A stretch of 64,000 bases of DNA from Epilithonimonas mollis (lineage in GTDB: Bacteria; Bacteroidota; Bacteroidia; Flavobacteriales; Weeksellaceae): NCBI RefSeq assembly GCF_900142325.1, contig NZ_FRAM01000001.1, positions 1,426,001 to 1,490,000 of the forward strand. Reading direction: 5' to 3'. Under the pieces are notes generated by a model. It was not told the DNA's origin. It searched no databases and saw nothing but the letters and a program-made list of their open reading frames with translations. Position 1 is the first letter of the stretch. Every line of letters begins with the position of its first letter. This document shows, piece after piece, positions 60,566-64,000 of this stretch. Made by a program: the position numbers and the translations under genes.

Positions 60566-60657
60566 GCCATTACTCTTTAAAGGACATTTCAAATCAATTT
60601 GAGCATTCCTGAGTTTAACATAATTTAACAGTCTTTTTAAGAATGTTAAAGAAAAAC

Positions 60658-60697
60658 AAACCGCAAAGCCTTTATTTAGACTTTGCGGTTTTATTTT
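60658..60697 (-). terminator. Terminator after glnN
   Basis: AAACCGCAAAG (60658-60668) pairs perfectly with CTTTGCGGTTT (60681-60691) around a 12-base loop; A-rich and T-rich flanks suggest function in both directions. Confidence 0.87.
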
Positions 60698-60729
60698 TAG
60701 TTAAGATTCTTTAACGTTTTAGAAATTAT

Positions 60730-62928
60730 CTATCTGGTAAATAATAATTCTCTATATTTCGTCATTGGCCAAAGTTCATCATCAACCATCATTTCCAAGG
60801 CATCAGACGCTTCTCTGATATTGTCAAACAAAGGGATTACCTTGTTGCAGTATTCCTCAGCCTGCTTCTGGCTTCCTGATGTATTTTTAGCTTTTTCTTT
60901 GGCAGAAAGCAGTTCATCCACACCAACTTTGATTTGTGATACATTTCCGGAAATATCAGAGATTAAACTCAATTGTTCTTTTGCTAAAGTTTTAAATTCC
61001 TTGTCGCCAAAAATTTCTTTCAGACCTTTAACATTCTCGATCAATCTGTTTTGATAATTAAGGGCTGCCGGAATAATATGGTTCCTTGCGATATCAGCCA
61101 AAACTCTTGCTTCGATATCAATTACAGTTGAGTATTTTTCTAATTTGATCTCATTTCTGGCTTCGAATTCTCTGTGAGAATAGATTCCTAACTCTTCATA
61201 AAGCTCAACGAATTTTTTGTCTAATTCTTTTTTAAGTGCTTCAGGAGTCGTCTTTAAATTATTAAGACCTCTTTTTTTAGCTTCTTTTGCCCAATCGTCA
61301 GAATAACCGTCTCCTTCAAACATAATGCTCTTCGATTGCTTGATGTATTCTCTCAAGATATTGAAAATCGCTTCATCTTTCTTAAGACCAGTTTCGATCA
61401 AAGCATCTACTTCTTTTTTAAAAGTTTTCAATTGTTTTGCAGCGATAACATTCATCACAGTCATCACTTCCGCACAGTTTGCAGAAGAACCAACCGCTCT
61501 GATCTCGAATTTATTTCCTGTGAAAGCAAAAGGAGAAGTTCTGTTTCTATCGGTATTATCCAAAAGAATTTCAGGGATTTTCCCGACAACATTCAGTTTG
61601 AGTTCTGTTTTTTCTTCAGGAGACAATTTTCCGTCCGTTACTTTTTCCAATTCTTCCAAAACTCTGAATAACTGACTTCCTATGAAAGCAGAGATAATCG
61701 CTGGCGGCGCTTCATTGGCCCCCAGCCTGTGGTCGTTGCTTGCAGATGCAATAGATGCTCTCAACAAATCTGCATAATCGTGAACCGCTTTCAAAGTATT
61801 CACAAAGAAAGTCAGGAACTGAAGGTTTTTCTTTGGATTTTTTCCCGGACTCAAAAGGTTTTCACCTGTGTCAGTTCCCAAAGACCAGTTGTTATGTTTT
61901 CCACTTCCGTTAACGCCGGCAAATGGTTTTTCGTGAAATAAAATATGGAAATGATGTTTATGCGCAATTCTTGCCATAATATCCATTAACAATGAATTGT
62001 GATCCACCGCAACATTAGCTTCCTCAAACATCGGTGCCAACTCAAATTGATTTGGAGCAACCTCGTTATGACGTGTTGTTACAGGAATTCCCAATTTCAT
62101 ACATTCGATTTCCAATTCCTTCATATAGTTCATTACCCTTGTAGGGATCGAACCAAAATAATGGTCATCCAGCTGCTGTCCTTTTGCTGGAGAATGTCCC
62201 AACAAAGTTTTTCCGGTCAAAACCAAATCCGGGCGGGATTGATACAAAGCTGTATCTACCAAGAAATATTCCTGCTCCCAACCCAAAGTCGGAGAAACTT
62301 TTGTTACATTTTTATCGAAGTAAGATTTACAAACATCGGTTGCTGCTTCATCAACCGCGTTCAAAGCTCTTAATAATGGTGCTTTATAATCTAAAGTTTC
62401 GCCAGTGTAAGAAATAAAAATCGAAGGGATACAAAGCGTAGTTCCCATAATGAAAGCAGGAGAAGTTGGATCCCAAGCAGTATAACCTCTCGCCTCGAAA
62501 GTATTTCTGATCCCGCCATTTGGGAAAGAGGAAGCGTCCGGCTCTTGCTGAATCAACATTCCGCCACTAAATCTTTCAATTGCTCTACCTCCTTCGATCG
62601 GCGTGAAGAATGAATCATGTTTCTCAGCGGTTGCACCCGTCAAAGGCTGGAACCAGTGTGTATAGTGTGTTGCACCTTTGGATATTGCCCAATCTTTCAT
62701 TGCAACAGCTACCTGATCCGCAATGTGTCTCTGGATTTTTGCTCCTTTTTTAATAGCATCCAAAATAGACTGGAACGCTTCTTTCGTCAGGTATTCTCTC
62801 ATTGTTTCTTCTGAGAATACATTTTGACAAAACAATTCAGACAGTTTTGCAGGAACTTCTATGAAATTATCTTTTCTGTAATTTCTAAATGGGAGCTCTG
62901 CCAGGGCTTTAAATCTTAATGTTGACAT
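60730..62928 (-). CDS. glnN: Glutamine synthetase type III
   Basis: Makes glutamine from glutamate, ammonia and ATP. The length (732 residues) and the N-terminal region (FRALAELPFRNYRKDNF-like start) identify the GSIII class common in Bacteroidota. Catalytic blocks: THWFQPLTG and KHDSF near residues 80-105, LGWEQEYFLVD, the ammonium/Glu site NEVAPNQFELAP, and FAGVNGSGKHNNWSLGTD. No glnB or amtB is adjacent. A -7 box lies at 62953-62960. Confidence 0.96.
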   Translation of the reverse strand: MSTLRFKALAELPFRNYRKDNFIEVPAKLSELFCQNVFSEETMREYLTKEAFQSILDAIKKGAKIQRHIADQVAVAMKDWAISKGATHYTHWFQPLTGATAEKHDSFFTPIEGGRAIERFSGGMLIQQEPDASSFPNGGIRNTFEARGYTAWDPTSPAFIMGTTLCIPSIFISYTGETLDYKAPLLRALNAVDEAATDVCKSYFDKNVTKVSPTLGWEQEYFLVDTALYQSRPDLVLTGKTLLGHSPAKGQQLDDHYFGSIPTRVMNYMKELEIECMKLGIPVTTRHNEVAPNQFELAPMFEEANVAVDHNSLLMDIMARIAHKHHFHILFHEKPFAGVNGSGKHNNWSLGTDTGENLLSPGKNPKKNLQFLTFFVNTLKAVHDYADLLRASIASASNDHRLGANEAPPAIISAFIGSQLFRVLEELEKVTDGKLSPEEKTELKLNVVGKIPEILLDNTDRNRTSPFAFTGNKFEIRAVGSSANCAEVMTVMNVIAAKQLKTFKKEVDALIETGLKKDEAIFNILREYIKQSKSIMFEGDGYSDDWAKEAKKRGLNNLKTTPEALKKELDKKFVELYEELGIYSHREFEARNEIKLEKYSTVIDIEARVLADIARNHIIPAALNYQNRLIENVKGLKEIFGDKEFKTLAKEQLSLISDISGNVSQIKVGVDELLSAKEKAKNTSGSQKQAEEYCNKVIPLFDNIREASDALEMMVDDELWPMTKYRELLFTR

Positions 62929-62952
62929 AAAAGTATGTTATTTTTAACGAGG

Positions 62953-62960
62953 CAAATTTA
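62953..62960 (-). promoter_or_regulatory. Probable -7 box for glnN
   Basis: Minus-strand TAAATTTG fits TAnnTTTG, 24 bases before the glnN ATG, with a further copy at 62976-62983. Confidence 0.5.
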
Positions 62961-63249
62961 CAAAAAATATAAATTCAAATTTATTTACCCCTCAAAATTT
63001 ATAGTTATTTTAAATAAAATAAATATAAAAACAAAAAACACCCCCAAATTTGATTGAATATTCAATTAGCTTTAATAAAAAATTGTTTACGGTTTATTAT
63101 CAAAATATGAATGAAAATTATTTTTAGATATTAACGAGAAAGTTTAACTTTAAAAACTATTAAATACTAATAATACCAAATGCAAAAAAACAGTAATAGT
63201 CTGGAATTGAACTAATTAAACAAAAACACATGATTTAAAAATTATTTCA

Positions 63250-63257
63250 TACCTTTG
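63250..63257 (+). promoter_or_regulatory. Probable -7 box for the DUF6909-like gene
   Basis: TACCTTTG followed by CAG fits TAnnTTTG exactly, 25 bases before the ATG. Confidence 0.55.
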
Positions 63258-63282
63258 CAGACTTTTACAAAAATTTTAATAT

Positions 63283-64000
63283 ATGGCAAATTCAAGAGCA
63301 AGAGAAACCACAGAAGCTATCGAAAGATTATACGTCTCTATGAGACACTTATTCTACAGAGGATTTTTCAAACCTTCTGGAGTGTCGGGGGAATCATTAA
63401 GAAAATTATTGATGGTCATCAATCCCGAAATCTATGGAAGTATGAGCATCCCTAATAAGATAGAACTGGATGGTTTGCTTTATGTTCTTGACCGTCTTCC
63501 GGAAGGCATCGAGGAATGTTCTTTCATCCACCTGACTTCTGACGAAGGTTTCGACAAAGGCAGCTTCGAACCGATCGTTCCTAAGAAAAGACGCAGAAAC
63601 TGCTACAGAATCGATGAACATCAGATGAACATCGAAGTTCTTTTAGGGCGTTCCGAGATCTATGATATCCTTACTCACCTTACATTCCTTTATCTGGAAG
63701 CTGATAAAATCAAAAATATCGGTTTTGATTTAGAAAATGAAGGTCGTCCAAAACGTATCTGGAAAATCATCGAGGAAGTTGCGAAAGGCGAGAAAAAATA
63801 CAGCCGGAAAGAAAAAGAAGTCGCTTTGATTCATCTTTCTTCTTTTCTGGGGAGAACGTTTGATGAAACTTTGAACGCTTATAATAACTTTGGTGACGAC
63901 AAAAACCCGGACCGTTTATTTAAAATTATATATTGGCTTGGACAGATCAGTTTAGAAGATTGGAGGGAGACTAGAGAAAGAGAAATCCATTTTTCAGCGA
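63283..64000 (+). CDS. DUF6909-like protein, 3' end outside the window
   Basis: The first 239 codons of a gene starting MANSRARETTEAIERLYVSM and continuing RHLFYRGFFKPSGVSGESL. I recall this N-terminus from flavobacterial proteins of about 550 residues labelled DUF6909, but the match is from memory. The visible part is soluble, with mixed helix and strand and no membrane segment. No function is known. The start is fixed by the -7 box 25 bases upstream and by the absence of an earlier in-frame ATG. Confidence 0.8.
   Translation, partial: MANSRARETTEAIERLYVSMRHLFYRGFFKPSGVSGESLRKLLMVINPEIYGSMSIPNKIELDGLLYVLDRLPEGIEECSFIHLTSDEGFDKGSFEPIVPKKRRRNCYRIDEHQMNIEVLLGRSEIYDILTHLTFLYLEADKIKNIGFDLENEGRPKRIWKIIEEVAKGEKKYSRKEKEVALIHLSSFLGRTFDETLNAYNNFGDDKNPDRLFKIIYWLGQISLEDWRETREREIHFSA

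Larger units (their letters stand above)
62929..63282. other. Divergent regulatory region between glnN and the DUF6909-like gene
   Basis: About 350 bases, AT-rich, with no gene. It holds -7 boxes for both flanking genes (62953-62960 and 63250-63257) and a second minus-strand TAAATTTG at 62976-62983. No NtrC- or GlnR-type operator was recognised. Confidence 0.6.

Overview
The window reads as ordinary chromosome of a Bacteroidota bacterium, most likely a flavobacterium of the Chryseobacterium/Epilithonimonas type (Weeksellaceae). The reasons are a low GC content, GldH and PorD (DUF4835) for gliding and type IX secretion, the exosortase F pair, a type III glutamine synthetase, the Bacteroidota-type omega subunit, and many -7 boxes of the form TAnnTTTG. 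The genus is inferred; no rRNA or tRNA gene was seen.

Layout. 1-5.3 kb (minus): 3'-truncated selO, then an operon ricT-gldH-PBP1A. 5.6-8.5 kb (plus): a FadL-type outer-membrane channel and an SGNH-hydrolase lipoprotein, closed by a strong terminator. 8.5-10.2 kb: Rrf2 regulator, tadA, and convergent coaX. 10.2-10.5 kb: a 12-unit hairpin-forming minisatellite. 10.5-19.2 kb: secreted or envelope hydrolases (M1, GH10 xylanase, M14, M48) and two proteins of unknown function. 19.2-31.1 kb: housekeeping genes (lepA, bamD, rpoZ, coaBC, porD, recN, a GH3-family enzyme, rplY, prs, a bacilliredoxin, yqeY). 31.1-48.3 kb (minus): an almost complete dcw division/cell-wall cluster, transcribed mraZ-rsmH-ftsL-ftsI-murE-mraY-murD-ftsW-murG-(GIY-YIG)-(lipoprotein)-murC-ftsQ-ftsA-ftsZ, followed by yqeY. 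48.5-64 kb: nitroreductase, nadB-nadC, a TonB-dependent receptor, asd, a cation efflux protein, exosortase F and its partner, a small kinase, an NlpC/P60 lipoprotein, glnN and the start of a DUF6909-like gene.

How the parts relate. The dcw genes make lipid II and the divisome; PBP1A and the NlpC/P60 hydrolase act on the same wall. BamD, the FadL-like channel, the TonB receptor, PorD and GldH all belong to outer-membrane biogenesis or traffic. CoaX and CoaBC supply two steps of coenzyme A synthesis; NadB and NadC supply NAD.

The most unusual structure is at 37541-37894. A small GIY-YIG endonuclease gene is bracketed by perfect 23-bp inverted repeats and sits inside the dcw cluster between murG and murC. 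A solitary sequence matching 14 of 15 bases of the repeat core lies at 13166-13181, inside the loop of another repeat-like RNA element. I read this as a candidate minimal mobile element in which a GIY-YIG nuclease is tied to a REP-like palindrome. Many other intergenic spacers hold small palindromic or word-like repeats.
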